A stretch of DNA of 64,000 nucleotides from Chitinophagaceae bacterium (GCA_947454155.1 CANGIT010000002.1:1-64000), one strand, 5' to 3'; shown: positions 1-10,301, counted from the stretch's first letter. Notes: generated from the letters alone by a model not told the origin. Made by a program: numbers and translations.

Positions 1-530
1 GGGAATTATAATCATACTTATCAAACGGTGAATGGTTGTGATTCTGTTGTTACGGCTAACATCGTAATCAACTATTCAACAAGTTCTTCATTCAACGATA
101 CTGCTTGTAACACATTGACTTTACCATGGGGACAAACAGTTACAACATCTGGAAATTATAATCATACTTATCAAACGGTGAATGGTTGTGATTCAATTGT
201 TACGGCTAACATAGTCATCAACTATTCAACAACATCATCATTCAACGATACCGCTTGTAATACAATGACTTTACCATGGTCACAAATTGTTACAACATCA
301 GGTAACTATAACCATACTTACCAAACAGTGAACGGTTGTGATTCTGTTGTAACAGCTAACATTGTAATCAACTATTCAACAACATCATCATTCAACGACA
401 CGTCTTGTAACAGTTTGACATTGCCATGGGGAACTGTTGTTACTACTTCTGGTAGCTACAACCATACTTACCAAGCGGTTAATGGTTGTGACTCTGTGGT
501 TACAGCAAATATTGTAATTAATTACGGAAC
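1..530 (+). repeat. 150-bp (50-aa) tandem units in the giant surface protein
   Basis: The codons for NGCDS recur at nt 31, 181, 331 and 481, an exact 150-bp period. The window opens inside a unit, so more copies probably lie upstream. DNA identity between units is high, with mostly synonymous differences, which suggests expansion by duplication. The next unit (about nt 540-670) is related but diverged. Confidence 0.85.
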
Positions 531-3500
531 ACATAATACGACAACACAATCTGCATGCACTACTTATACATGGAATGGTACTGCATATACACAGTCTGGC
601 ACTTATACCTATGCCTATTCAAATGCATCTGGTTGTGCCTCGGCAGACACATTAAGACTTACCATCAATACATTACCTGCTGCACCAGTTGTAACCAACG
701 GATCAAGATGTGGAACAGGCACAGTTACATTATCTGCAACTTCATCTACTAGAACTGTGATAGATTGGTATGAATCATCATCTGCAACAACACCATTATT
801 ATCGGCATCGAATACTTACACTACGCCTTCTATTTCAACTACTGCCAATTACTTTGTTGTTGCAAGAGATACCGTAACAGGTTGTTTATCTTCACAACCT
901 TCACAACCTTCACAACCTTCTCAGGTAAATAATGCTTTGCGTTTTGACGGGACAAATGATTTTATTTCAGTATTTACTAATACAGGTATTCCGATTGGTA
1001 ATTCAAATTATACAATTGAAGCATGGATTAAGCCCTATGTTTTCACAAGTTCAACTAATACAAATGGAATTATAGGTTGGGGTGATTGGTCATTGCCAAA
1101 TAAGGTTAATGCTTTCAGACTTGATCGCGCTGGCTTGTTAAATTATTGGAATGGTCCTGACCTAATTACATTGTCATCAGGTACAGTTAGTTCAATTTTT
1201 ACAGCTCAAGAATGGAGGCATGTGGCTTGTTCTTATGATGGAACAACAAGAAAACTTTATGTTGATGGAGTTGTAGTAGCATCAGATATTCCTGGCGGAC
1301 ATACAACACCTTTTAGTTCAAATTTAAAAATAGGTACAACTACAAATATTGAGTATTTCAATGGCGCTCTTGATGAAATCAGGGTTTGGAATTTAGGGAG
1401 AACTCAAACTCAAATCCAAGCCAATATGAATTCTACTTTAACAGGTAATGAGACTGGTTTAGTTGCTTATTACAATTTCGATCAAGGCGTTTCAGAAGGA
1501 AATAATACTGGTATCAGTACATTATTAGATTTGACGTCTAATCACAACAATGGTACTTTTAATAATTTTTCATTGACAGGAACTACGTCAAATTTTGTTA
1601 GTGGTCCAAGCGCTGTTGTATATAGTCCAAGAACAGTAGCAACAGCAACAGTAAATCCATTACCTGCTTCTGCTGTTGGAGTGGATGGCTCAAGATACGG
1701 AACAGGAACGGTTTCTTTATCTGCAACAGTATCTTCAGGTTTTACGGTAGATTGGTACGCCGCTGAATCTGGTGGTGCTGCGTTGTCAACAGGTTCTACC
1801 TCATTTACTACACCAAGCATATCATCAACAACAATTTATTATGCTCAAGCGAGAAATACAACTACAGGTTGTTTGTCTGCAACAAGAACAGCAGTAACTG
1901 CAACAGTGAATGCTATTTTAGTTGTGGGTGTTAGCATATCATCAAATGCAACCAACAATAAAATTTGTAGAGGAACAGCTGTAGCTTTTACAGCAACTCC
2001 AACAAATGGCGGCAACACCCCTACGTATCAATGGAAATTGAACGGCACCAATATTTTTACCGGTTCACAAATTACATTAAACAACGTACAAAATAATGAT
2101 CAAATATCGGTTGTAATGACCACTAGTTTGAGCGCAGCTAATGTTACCAGTACAACAGCAACTTCAAATACCATTACACTAACGGTAAATAATTTGCCTT
2201 CTGTTGCATCTACAACTCCTGCAAATATTACATCATGTATAACAGCAGGTTCGGCAACTATAAATGCGGTGCCATCAACAGGATCGGTGATAGATTGGTA
2301 TGCAAGCACATCATCAACCACTCCTTTATTAACATCATCTAACTCATATACTACGCCTAGTATTTCAACTACTACAACTTATTATCCAGTAGCTAGAGAT
2401 ACCGTAACAGGGTGTCAATCTAACGGATTAACAGCAGAAAATATGGCTATAAATATGGGTCCAAATAATGCGTATATAGAAACACCCAAGACTGTTACGG
2501 GAAGCTTTACAATTGAATTCTGGTTTAAGCCAGCTGGTTCTTCAAGTGCAGGATGTGCAAGTTGGAGATGTGGCGAAGGCTTGGTAGATGCTAACACAGG
2601 TGATGCTAGTGATAGGGATTTTGGCATTACCATATATAATAGTTATGTGGCATTTGGAATGGGTAATGGATCGGGTAATCCTGATGTTAGTATTTTATCG
2701 ACTACCAATGTGAGTGCCAGAAGTTGGAAACATATTGCAGCATCTTGGGACTCTACTACTGGGGCGATGAAACTTTATGTGAATGGTAATCTTGAAGCAA
2801 GTGCAATTGGAGGAACAGCGTCAAGAAACGGTCAGAGCCTCATGCGTTTGGGCGCTTTACTTCAAGCTCCTGGTAATGGTTTTTACGGATATTTTAGCGG
2901 AAGCCTTGATGAAGTTAGGATTTGGAGCAAAGTAAGAACCCAGGCAGACATTCAGGCTAATTATACTTCTAATATAAATGGTAGAGAAGATGGATTAGCG
3001 CAATATTATAATTTTAATCAGGGTATTCCAGGTAATCCATATAATGGAACTCAAACAACTTTATATGATATTACGCCAAATGGGAATAACGGATCATTAA
3101 ATCAATTCCGAGGCTTAGGTAGTACTGGCATACAAGGCAATTGGTGGGGTACTTTTGATTTGGGTTTTGATCCTGTAAAATATCCGGTAGTTGTAACCAA
3201 AATTACAACACCAACTGTATCAAATTCATCTACAGGTGCAACAATCTGTGGCAGTGGAACAACAACGCTTACTGCCACTGCAAGTGCCGGTTCAAAAATT
3301 GATTGGTATGCAGATGCAAGCGGAGGAACGGCTTTGGCTATCGGTACTAACAATTTCACTACGCCAACTCTTTCTGCAACTACTATTTATTATGCAGAAG
3401 CGAGAGATTCGATTGCTGGTTGTGTGTCTGCAACAAGAACAGCAGTAACGGCAACAGTTGGTGCTATTCCAACTGCTGGTATTACCAACAACACAGGCTC

Positions 3501-6500
3501 AACAGTATTAACATGTACAAGAACATCCATCAGTGTAACAGCAACAGGAGGTTCAACCTATTCATGGAGTAATAGCTTAGGATCTTCTGCAAATGCGAGC
3601 ATCACTGCAACGGGTACATACACCGTTACGGTAACAGGAGCGAATGGTTGTACTGCAACATCAAGCATCACAGTAACAAGAGATACTACTGCACCAACAG
3701 CAGGTATCACCAACAATACAGGATCAACAGTGTTAACATGTGCTACAACTGCTATCGGTGTAACAGCAACAGGAGGAGCAACTTACTCATGGAGTAACAG
3801 TTTAGGATCTTCTGCAAATGCGAGCATTACTTCAGCGGGTACATACACCGTTACAGTAACAGGAGCGAATGGTTGTACAGCAACATCAAGCATTACTACC
3901 ACACAAGATATTACTGCGCCAACAGCAGGTATTACCAACAACACTGGTTCTACAATATTAAATTGTACAACATCAGCTATCAGTGTAACGGCAACGGGTG
4001 GTGTTTCATATTCATGGAGCAATAGCTTAGGTTCATCTGCCAATGCGAGCATTACTGCACCAGGTACTTACACGGTTACGGCAACAGGAGCGAATGGTTG
4101 TACGTCAACGGCAAGCATTACTGTAACGCAGGATAATACAGCGACAACTACAAGTATTGTAAACAACTCACTCACTACGGAACTTAATTGTAATACGCAA
4201 AGTATTAGTCTTAATGCAAGTCCAATGATTTTCGAAAATTTCAACAACGGGCAATGGAATACATCAAATTTCACATTAGGTGCTCCAACGATTGGGTCTG
4301 GTTCGGTAGTAAATGGTGCTTATGTGGATCTATCTGGTTCAAGATCTCCATTAAGAACTGTTAATCAATTTCACCCAGATGCCAATCATGTGCTGACAGT
4401 TTCGGCGACAATTAAATATGATTATGGACAAAGTATCGGATATATTGCCACGCGATCTAGCGGCACTATTTTAAATGCAAACAATGAACCAGATGGAGTC
4501 AAGATGAGGTTACATAATTTCAATGATGGACAAACTACTTTACCTAATGGTGTCCATGAACTGTTGACCACTTCATTTTATAATAATCCGGTTCGTGTAA
4601 CGATGATTGATAATGGAACAACGGTTATATGTCGACTTGTCAATTTGGTTACATTGGTAGAACATAATTATACTGTCAATAACACCGGAAGTAATGGCGA
4701 TTATATTGTGTTTTCAGGCGGCTCCAAGGTTTCTTGGGATGATATCCAAATCAGTTACGGTGACCCGAACATTTCATACAACTGGGTAAATGGAAACGGC
4801 GTTACCATAAGCAATTCAGCATCTACTAACATTACTTCACCTGGAACTTATACCGTTACTTCATCAGCATCGAATGGTTGTTCATCATCTGCAAATATTT
4901 CAATTACACAGAATATTTCAACATCAGCAATCGATACTTCAGCCTTTGCTTGTAACAGCTTTACTTGGTATGGAACTACCTATACCAGTTCGGCTACTCC
5001 AACAAAAACATTCAGGAAAGTAAATGGTTGTGATTCTGTAATTACTTTACATTTAACAGTAGGTCATTCGAACACAGGCGATACCACAGCTGTTGCCTGT
5101 AACAGCTTTGCTTGGTATGGCACAACTTACACAAGCTCAGCCAATCCAACACATTCATTTACCAATGCAAGTGGCTGCGATTCAGTGGTGACGCTGCATT
5201 TGACAATCACGACAATTGCAAATTTGAATGCTACAACAGTTGCCGGTATAAAAAATGTTTGTGCTTACATGGGTACAAACAATATTGTTACTTACCGGGC
5301 AAATTGTAATGGAGCTACTTCTTATGCCTGGACATTGCCTCTGAACACTATATTAGTCAGCGGTCAGGGAACAGCCATTATCTCAGTAAAGTTCCTTCCA
5401 AGTTTTGCTGCTACCGCCAATAAACAAATCAGGGTTGTGGCAACCTCTCCATGCGGACTCAGTCCAATTGCCATATTCTACACGGCTGTGCAGGCACCTG
5501 TTACGCCTTCTTCCATTAGAGTTTCTACAACCAATGTTTGTCCAAGTTTAGGAACCAATGTGCCAATTGTTTTTACCATACCAAGAGTGTACGAAGCATT
5601 ATCCAATGGGGTAACAGCAACTTCTTATATATGGTCGGCACAAAACGGTACCACCAATATTACCAATATAAACGGTGCAGGCATAAATGATACTTCGATC
5701 GCTATTACTTTCAATTCCAATTTCACCTCCAGCAACATCACGGTGCAAGCGGTGAATGATTGCGGAGTGAGCGGTATCAGGAGCATCACGTTGACCAAGG
5801 ATGTTCCACCTACTCCAGGTTTGATCAGTGGTCCGGCCAATGTTTGTGAGTATTCTGGTGAAGCTGGATCGATAGCCACTTATACAACTAGTGCTATTTT
5901 CGGCGTGAATACTTACACATGGACCTTGCCGAATGGTGCTTTTGCCGTAACGGGTCAGGGAACCAACACCGTCAGCTTCAGATACCCTACAGGCTTTACA
6001 AGCGGAACGATTAGTGTGAACGCTTCAAATGGATGTGGAACCAGTGGCACAAGAAGCTTGAGCATTAGCACACTTGCTCCTTCTTATCCAAATCGTATAG
6101 ATGTGATCAACCTCGCATCTTGCCCAAGCAGAAGATACAGCTACACCATCTCGTCGATGCCGTCTAATGCGGTTTCATTATTATGGACAGTTCCTGCAGG
6201 CGGCACGCTTGTAAGTGGACAAGGCACTACGAGCATCGTGGTGGATTACACATCGGGAGTGATTACGGGCAGCGTGAGTGTGGCGGCTGTGGCCAATTGT
6301 GGGGCAAGTTTGCCAAGAACCTCAGAGGTGAAACTTGCAACTTGTCCAAGTGGTTTGACGGCTCCGATGGCCCTAAAAAACTACAAGTTGCCGGGCAATG
6401 AAAATATGGAGGTAGCAGTATATCCGAATCCTACTACTACGGCTTTCAATATGCAGGTGATAACGGCTGCCAAATATGAAATACAAGTAAAAATAACGGA

Positions 6501-6642
6501 TGTGCAAGGTCGCTTGATTCGTTCATTTGTGGTGGCGCCCAATCAAACAATTGCTTTTGGTAACGATTTGAAAGCCGGTGTATATATGGTGGAAGTGAGA
6601 GAAGGGGAAAAGATTAAGACGGTGAGGGTAGTCAAATATTAA
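1..6642 (+). CDS. Giant T9SS-secreted repeat/LamG surface protein, 5' end outside the window
   Basis: The frame is open from base 1, so only the C-terminal ~2213 residues are present. Order seen: 50-residue units ending in a GCDS motif (to about nt 530); Ig-like units with a WY...TTP...YY..AR...TGC pattern; a LamG/concanavalin-like domain (about nt 925-1610); a second LamG (about nt 2440-3170); three ~75-residue repeats with TYSWSNSLGSS and GTYTVTVTGANGC cores (nt 3466-4130); a fourth such unit split by a ~185-residue insert (nt 4225-4775); two CNSFTWYGTTY units; PKD-like domains with a YxWTxP pattern; and a terminal Por sorting domain with VAVYPNPTTTAFNM and GVYMVEVREGEK strands. In this phylum such proteins are exported by the type IX system and anchored or released at the surface; an adhesive role is inference. 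Stop at 6640-6642. Confidence 0.9.
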   Translation, partial: GNYNHTYQTVNGCDSVVTANIVINYSTSSSFNDTACNTLTLPWGQTVTTSGNYNHTYQTVNGCDSIVTANIVINYSTTSSFNDTACNTMTLPWSQIVTTSGNYNHTYQTVNGCDSVVTANIVINYSTTSSFNDTSCNSLTLPWGTVVTTSGSYNHTYQAVNGCDSVVTANIVINYGTHNTTTQSACTTYTWNGTAYTQSGTYTYAYSNASGCASADTLRLTINTLPAAPVVTNGSRCGTGTVTLSATSSTRTVIDWYESSSATTPLLSASNTYTTPSISTTANYFVVARDTVTGCLSSQPSQPSQPSQVNNALRFDGTNDFISVFTNTGIPIGNSNYTIEAWIKPYVFTSSTNTNGIIGWGDWSLPNKVNAFRLDRAGLLNYWNGPDLITLSSGTVSSIFTAQEWRHVACSYDGTTRKLYVDGVVVASDIPGGHTTPFSSNLKIGTTTNIEYFNGALDEIRVWNLGRTQTQIQANMNSTLTGNETGLVAYYNFDQGVSEGNNTGISTLLDLTSNHNNGTFNNFSLTGTTSNFVSGPSAVVYSPRTVATATVNPLPASAVGVDGSRYGTGTVSLSATVSSGFTVDWYAAESGGAALSTGSTSFTTPSISSTTIYYAQARNTTTGCLSATRTAVTATVNAILVVGVSISSNATNNKICRGTAVAFTATPTNGGNTPTYQWKLNGTNIFTGSQITLNNVQNNDQISVVMTTSLSAANVTSTTATSNTITLTVNNLPSVASTTPANITSCITAGSATINAVPSTGSVIDWYASTSSTTPLLTSSNSYTTPSISTTTTYYPVARDTVTGCQSNGLTAENMAINMGPNNAYIETPKTVTGSFTIEFWFKPAGSSSAGCASWRCGEGLVDANTGDASDRDFGITIYNSYVAFGMGNGSGNPDVSILSTTNVSARSWKHIAASWDSTTGAMKLYVNGNLEASAIGGTASRNGQSLMRLGALLQAPGNGFYGYFSGSLDEVRIWSKVRTQADIQANYTSNINGREDGLAQYYNFNQGIPGNPYNGTQTTLYDITPNGNNGSLNQFRGLGSTGIQGNWWGTFDLGFDPVKYPVVVTKITTPTVSNSSTGATICGSGTTTLTATASAGSKIDWYADASGGTALAIGTNNFTTPTLSATTIYYAEARDSIAGCVSATRTAVTATVGAIPTAGITNNTGSTVLTCTRTSISVTATGGSTYSWSNSLGSSANASITATGTYTVTVTGANGCTATSSITVTRDTTAPTAGITNNTGSTVLTCATTAIGVTATGGATYSWSNSLGSSANASITSAGTYTVTVTGANGCTATSSITTTQDITAPTAGITNNTGSTILNCTTSAISVTATGGVSYSWSNSLGSSANASITAPGTYTVTATGANGCTSTASITVTQDNTATTTSIVNNSLTTELNCNTQSISLNASPMIFENFNNGQWNTSNFTLGAPTIGSGSVVNGAYVDLSGSRSPLRTVNQFHPDANHVLTVSATIKYDYGQSIGYIATRSSGTILNANNEPDGVKMRLHNFNDGQTTLPNGVHELLTTSFYNNPVRVTMIDNGTTVICRLVNLVTLVEHNYTVNNTGSNGDYIVFSGGSKVSWDDIQISYGDPNISYNWVNGNGVTISNSASTNITSPGTYTVTSSASNGCSSSANISITQNISTSAIDTSAFACNSFTWYGTTYTSSATPTKTFRKVNGCDSVITLHLTVGHSNTGDTTAVACNSFAWYGTTYTSSANPTHSFTNASGCDSVVTLHLTITTIANLNATTVAGIKNVCAYMGTNNIVTYRANCNGATSYAWTLPLNTILVSGQGTAIISVKFLPSFAATANKQIRVVATSPCGLSPIAIFYTAVQAPVTPSSIRVSTTNVCPSLGTNVPIVFTIPRVYEALSNGVTATSYIWSAQNGTTNITNINGAGINDTSIAITFNSNFTSSNITVQAVNDCGVSGIRSITLTKDVPPTPGLISGPANVCEYSGEAGSIATYTTSAIFGVNTYTWTLPNGAFAVTGQGTNTVSFRYPTGFTSGTISVNASNGCGTSGTRSLSISTLAPSYPNRIDVINLASCPSRRYSYTISSMPSNAVSLLWTVPAGGTLVSGQGTTSIVVDYTSGVITGSVSVAAVANCGASLPRTSEVKLATCPSGLTAPMALKNYKLPGNENMEVAVYPNPTTTAFNMQVITAAKYEIQVKITDVQGRLIRSFVVAPNQTIAFGNDLKAGVYMVEVREGEKIKTVRVVKY

Positions 6643-6660
6643 GTTTAAAAGGTTCAATAA

Positions 6661-6716
6661 GTTCAAAAGGTTTCAGAGGATGAGTCATGAATTCAACTTT
6701 TGAAACCTTTTGAAAC
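6661..6716. repeat. 14-bp inverted repeat after the surface protein gene
   Basis: TTCAAAAGGTTTCA (6662-6675) is the reverse complement of TGAAACCTTTTGAA (6701-6714), separated by 25 bases. A looser direct copy (AAAAGGTTCAATAAG) lies just before it. It sits between the stop codon and the clear terminator at 6751, so it may be a 3' stabilising hairpin or a remnant of a repeat element. Confidence 0.6.
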
Positions 6717-6750
6717 TATTAAACGCATTGTATTTGTCAAACATATTCCG

Positions 6751-6781
6751 AGCCTGCTCCTTAATCGGAGTGGGCTTTTTT
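6751..6781 (+). terminator. Rho-independent terminator of the surface protein gene
   Basis: AGCCTGCTCC and GGAGTGGGCT form a 10-bp stem (two G-U pairs) around TTAATC, followed by T6. The T-run reaches the stop codon of the convergent gene at 6780. Confidence 0.8.
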
Positions 6782-7964
6782 AATGCTCAAAATAAGCGAT
6801 CGTGCCGCCCACCCAGGTTTTGTCTTTGTTGTAGCGCGTGCCAATCATTTTGCCTTTGCTGAGCCGGGCGAGATTGTGAATAGCGATGGGGCGAGGCCAA
6901 TCTTTTTTCTTGAAAAAAAACAGCCTGATTTCTGCTTTGGCGGGACCATCGGGGGTTGCAATCACATCGGCATATTCCACTTTGCGCTGCAGTATCCAGT
7001 TTTCCGGGTCGGTGATCTTGTCGATGTCTTCTTGTGTGACGTCGATGATTACACCTTGTCCTGCAAAGGAGAACAAGGGTTTGAGTACATAATGCTCAAG
7101 GTCGACAGGCATTTTCAATTCGTGCAGGAAGAAGGTTGCAGGCACATAACGGTGAGCGATAAACGGCAGCGTGAATTTGCTGATCCTGTAAAACCAGTGA
7201 GGGTGGGGGATCCATCGCACCGCGTAGTTTTTTTTCAAATCAAACGAAAGCTGGGCGCCCGTTTGCTCCAGATCGTCGAAGATGACTCTGTTGTAGATGC
7301 GCTTGATGTGGATTTCCCGATCTCCTTGCAAATAGAAAAGCCGGTTGTCTTTGGCGTATATTTTTGTGACACAAACCGTGGGAATGCCCAGCAGTTGTTC
7401 GGTGCAATGAAAATCAATTCTGGTTTTTTGTTGCTCGGGATATACTTCCAATAAGATCACTTGTTCGGGTGCTTCATCGCCTACAATCAAATCCTTGAGT
7501 AAAGCAGTGTATTGATCTTTATCAAAATTGTTGAGATAAGCGCTGAATGGCTCGGGTACATTGGCATAGCTCCGGGTAATGACGTCGTTTTGCATCTGAT
7601 AAGCGAATAATGAAGGGAATCCCTGCATCTCAATCAGCTGTGGTTCCAGTTCTCCTTCCTTGTTTTTACAAATCCCAAAATCAAACACCATCATCTCCGC
7701 TTCTTCTTCCTCTCCGGCCATTCTGTATTTTTCCGGAATGCTTCTTTCGGTAAGTTCCCTGAACTCGGGATGCTCAATTAGGCCGACGATGTCGTTGCAG
7801 GCCTCGAGCATTTGCTGTTTGAAATGGCGGGGCACAAATACCGGCGTTTCGGCCACTCTGAATTCCAGTGAGCCGGGATGAAACTTGTCGATCTGATGCA
7901 GATAGTCCTGGTATTTGGCTTCGGTAAACTGCTGGTTGAACTGTTGGCGTAAATCGGCTATCAT
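6780..7964 (-). CDS. ATP-grasp-like ligase of unknown substrate
   Basis: 394 residues. The middle and C-terminal parts look like a divergent ATP-grasp fold: a LKPLFSFAGQGVIIDV stretch fits the ATP-lysine and glycine loop, followed by WILQRKVEYADV and a KAEIRLFFF strand typical of the metal-binding region. There is no signal peptide or membrane segment. The gene starts 10 bp after the stop of the upstream amidotransferase gene, so the two are almost certainly co-transcribed and may work together: the amidotransferase delivering ammonia or removing a glutamyl group, this protein forming an amide or peptide-like bond. The product is unknown. Circular or peptide-tail ligases are alternatives. The ATP-grasp assignment rests on motif reading only. 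Confidence 0.75.
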   Translation of the reverse strand: MIADLRQQFNQQFTEAKYQDYLHQIDKFHPGSLEFRVAETPVFVPRHFKQQMLEACNDIVGLIEHPEFRELTERSIPEKYRMAGEEEEAEMMVFDFGICKNKEGELEPQLIEMQGFPSLFAYQMQNDVITRSYANVPEPFSAYLNNFDKDQYTALLKDLIVGDEAPEQVILLEVYPEQQKTRIDFHCTEQLLGIPTVCVTKIYAKDNRLFYLQGDREIHIKRIYNRVIFDDLEQTGAQLSFDLKKNYAVRWIPHPHWFYRISKFTLPFIAHRYVPATFFLHELKMPVDLEHYVLKPLFSFAGQGVIIDVTQEDIDKITDPENWILQRKVEYADVIATPDGPAKAEIRLFFFKKKDWPRPIAIHNLARLSKGKMIGTRYNKDKTWVGGTIAYFEH

Positions 7965-7974
7965 GGACAGTAGT

Positions 7975-8808
7975 TTAAGGATGTAAATGATGCGGCATCG
8001 CGTTTTTCAGAAAGTTGGGCAGCACATGGTGATAGGTGTGCATGATTTTTTCGGGATCGTTGAGTTGTTCTACCATCGATCGCCATTTTTCTTCGCCATG
8101 GTTGTCGATTACCGTTTTTTTCTTTTCTTCCGAGAGCAGATATTGCAGCATGCCAGGCGCATCGGCTTCGGGATGAAACTGCGTGCCAATCATGTATTCA
8201 TTGAAGCGGATGGCCATCACCGCTCTTTCGTAGGGTACATGCGGACGGGCTTTTTCTATGGCTAAAATTTCAGCGCCGCTTTCATAGATCTTGTGCAGCT
8301 GTGGTTGTATCACTTGGTAGTCGCGGCTGTCCACAGTATAAAAAGGATCATTAAGTCCCTTGAAGATGGGGTCGTTCATGGCATCATTTAAAAAATGCAC
8401 AGGAAAAACGCCAAAGGCGGTGCTCTTTCTTTTGTTCACCGTAGCCCATCCAAAATAACGACAAGCCAATTGGAAGGAGTGGCAGATGAAAAGCACATGT
8501 TTCTTGGTGTCGTTAGTGGAATTGTACTGCAGAAGGTTGCCGATCCAATCGAAATATTTGTTTTCCCACTCACTGCCTTCACTGTCGATGGGGCTACCGG
8601 GGCCACCACTTGAAATATAGATATCAAAATCGAGGGAGGGTATTTCCTGCCGGATACGCACTTCAAATTCTTCTAATAGAACCGGAATGTTGTTTTCGGT
8701 GCCAAACTGATGTATGATCTCTCGGATACAGCGCATGCCTTGGTTGGCAACGCCTTCATAAAGGTCAAGGAGGGCTATTTTCAGGGGCTGTCCGGCATCG
8801 GCTGTCAT
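7975..8808 (-). CDS. Class I glutamine amidotransferase-like protein
   Basis: About 277 residues from the ATG at 8808; an in-frame ATG ten codons upstream is possible, but KIALLDLYEG normally lies close to the start. The nucleophile elbow is FICHSFQLACRYFG (Cys in CHS), and the catalytic His is in GTQFHPEADAPG, as in GATase1 proteins. The oxyanion region ISSGGPGSP is also present. The C-terminal ~50 residues are an extra helical part. It lies upstream of and almost abuts the ATP-grasp-like gene, which it probably partners. GMP-synthase or CobB-type fusions are ruled out by length; the substrate is unknown. Confidence 0.85.
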   Translation of the reverse strand: MTADAGQPLKIALLDLYEGVANQGMRCIREIIHQFGTENNIPVLLEEFEVRIRQEIPSLDFDIYISSGGPGSPIDSEGSEWENKYFDWIGNLLQYNSTNDTKKHVLFICHSFQLACRYFGWATVNKRKSTAFGVFPVHFLNDAMNDPIFKGLNDPFYTVDSRDYQVIQPQLHKIYESGAEILAIEKARPHVPYERAVMAIRFNEYMIGTQFHPEADAPGMLQYLLSEEKKKTVIDNHGEEKWRSMVEQLNDPEKIMHTYHHVLPNFLKNAMPHHLHP

Positions 8809-8913
8809 GGGCGCTAAAGTACATTTTTTTGTGAACAATGATTGGACTGAACCTGTCGAATTTCAATTTGTTACGAACCACTAACAGAATCCTGCTGTAA
8901 ACATCGGTTTCAT

Positions 8914-8921
8914 TAACTTTG
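8914..8921 (+). promoter_or_regulatory. -7 element upstream of rimO
   Basis: TAACTTTG matches the Bacteroidota TAnnTTTG box and lies 11 bases before the rimO ATG, giving a very short leader. No good TTG was found at -33, so support is partial. Confidence 0.5.
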
Positions 8922-8932
8922 CGCATTCTATT

Positions 8933-10240
8933 ATGAAGACAAAGACATTAAAAAAAGACAAGGTCAACATCATTACCCTGGGTTGCAGTAAAAACATGGT
9001 GGACAGTGAAGTGCTCAGCGGACAGCTGCTGGCCAATGATATTGACGTAGTACACGAAAACAAAAAGAAAGACCACAATATCGTCATCATCAACACCTGT
9101 GGCTTCATCGACAAGGCTAAAGAAGAAAGTGTGAACACGATTCTCGATCATGTGGAATTGAAGAAAAAAGGAAAGCTCGATAAAGTATTTGTTACCGGTT
9201 GTCTGAGTGAACGTTATCGCAACAATCTGGAAACAGAAATTCCGGAAGTGGATGCGTACTTCGGTACCATGGAACTGCCTTTGATCCTGAAACAATTTGA
9301 AGCCGATTATAAAACGGAATTGGTGGGAGAGCGGCTGTTGAGCACTCCTCAACATTACGCCTACATGAAAATCAGTGAAGGCTGCAATCGCACCTGTACA
9401 TTTTGTGCCATTCCGCTGATGCGTGGTCAGCATGTGAGTCGTACCATTGAATCGCTGGTGAGTGAAGCGCAGTCGCTGGTGAAAAAAGGCGTGAAAGAAA
9501 TCATGCTCATCGCACAGGAACTCACCTATTACGGATTGGATATTTACAAGAAAAGAGAACTGCCGCGTTTATTGCATGCGTTGGCCGATGTGGAAGGATT
9601 GGAATGGATCCGCCTGCATTACGCTTATCCTTCGAAGTTTCCGATGGAAATCATTGAGGTGATGAAAGAACGCAGCAACATCTGCAATTATCTCGACATG
9701 CCTTTGCAGCATGCATCCAACAACATGCTCAATGCCATGAAGCGTCAGATCACCCGTGAGGAAATGGAGCAGCTGGTGCATGATATCAGGCAGCAGCTAC
9801 CAGACATCTGTTTGCGCACCACATTGATTACCGGATTCCCCGGCGAAACCCGTGAAGATGTGGAAGAGCTGAAACTCTTTTTACAAAAAATGCGCTTCGA
9901 CAGGGTGGGCATCTTCACTTACAGTCACGAAGAGCAAACTGCCGCTCATGCTTTGGTAGACAATATCTCTGCCGAAGAAAAAGAAGAGCGCGCACAGGAA
10001 ATCATGGAAGTGCAACAAGAAATCAGTCTGGAGAAAAATCAGGAAAAAGTAGGCAAGATTTTCAAGGTGCTGGTGGATAAAAAAGAAGCCGGTCGTTATC
10101 TGGGCCGCACCGAATTCGATAGTGTGGAGGTAGACAATGAAGTGATCATCAACACCGATAAGAAATTGAAGCCGGGTGATTTTGTGCAGGTGAAAATCAC
10201 CAAAGCTTATGATTACGATCTCGAAGGCGAACTCTGCTGA
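8933..10240 (+). CDS. rimO: Ribosomal protein S12 methylthiotransferase RimO
   Basis: 435 residues, normal family length. It adds a methylthio group to an aspartate of ribosomal protein S12 using radical S-adenosylmethionine chemistry in the cytoplasm. The N-terminal UPF0004 domain has LGCSKNMVDSE (Cys18) and TCGF (Cys56) for the auxiliary cluster. The radical SAM motif CNRTCTFC gives Cys151, Cys155 and Cys158. A TRAM domain forms the last ~65 residues. GCSKNMVDSE and GCNRTCTFCAIP favour RimO over MiaB. It is transcribed away from the amidotransferase pair. Confidence 0.96.
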   Translation: MKTKTLKKDKVNIITLGCSKNMVDSEVLSGQLLANDIDVVHENKKKDHNIVIINTCGFIDKAKEESVNTILDHVELKKKGKLDKVFVTGCLSERYRNNLETEIPEVDAYFGTMELPLILKQFEADYKTELVGERLLSTPQHYAYMKISEGCNRTCTFCAIPLMRGQHVSRTIESLVSEAQSLVKKGVKEIMLIAQELTYYGLDIYKKRELPRLLHALADVEGLEWIRLHYAYPSKFPMEIIEVMKERSNICNYLDMPLQHASNNMLNAMKRQITREEMEQLVHDIRQQLPDICLRTTLITGFPGETREDVEELKLFLQKMRFDRVGIFTYSHEEQTAAHALVDNISAEEKEERAQEIMEVQQEISLEKNQEKVGKIFKVLVDKKEAGRYLGRTEFDSVEVDNEVIINTDKKLKPGDFVQVKITKAYDYDLEGELC

Positions 10241-10301
10241 AAGAGTTGATTACTTGTTATAGTGATCTTTTTTAAAATGTTCTTCCATACAAAATCTTTT
10301 T

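Noticed and set aside
6783..7454. 223-codon plus-strand ORF opposite the ATP-grasp-like gene
   Set aside because: It lies inside a gene with ATP-grasp-type motifs and gap-free coupling to its neighbour; the plus frame shows no family pattern.
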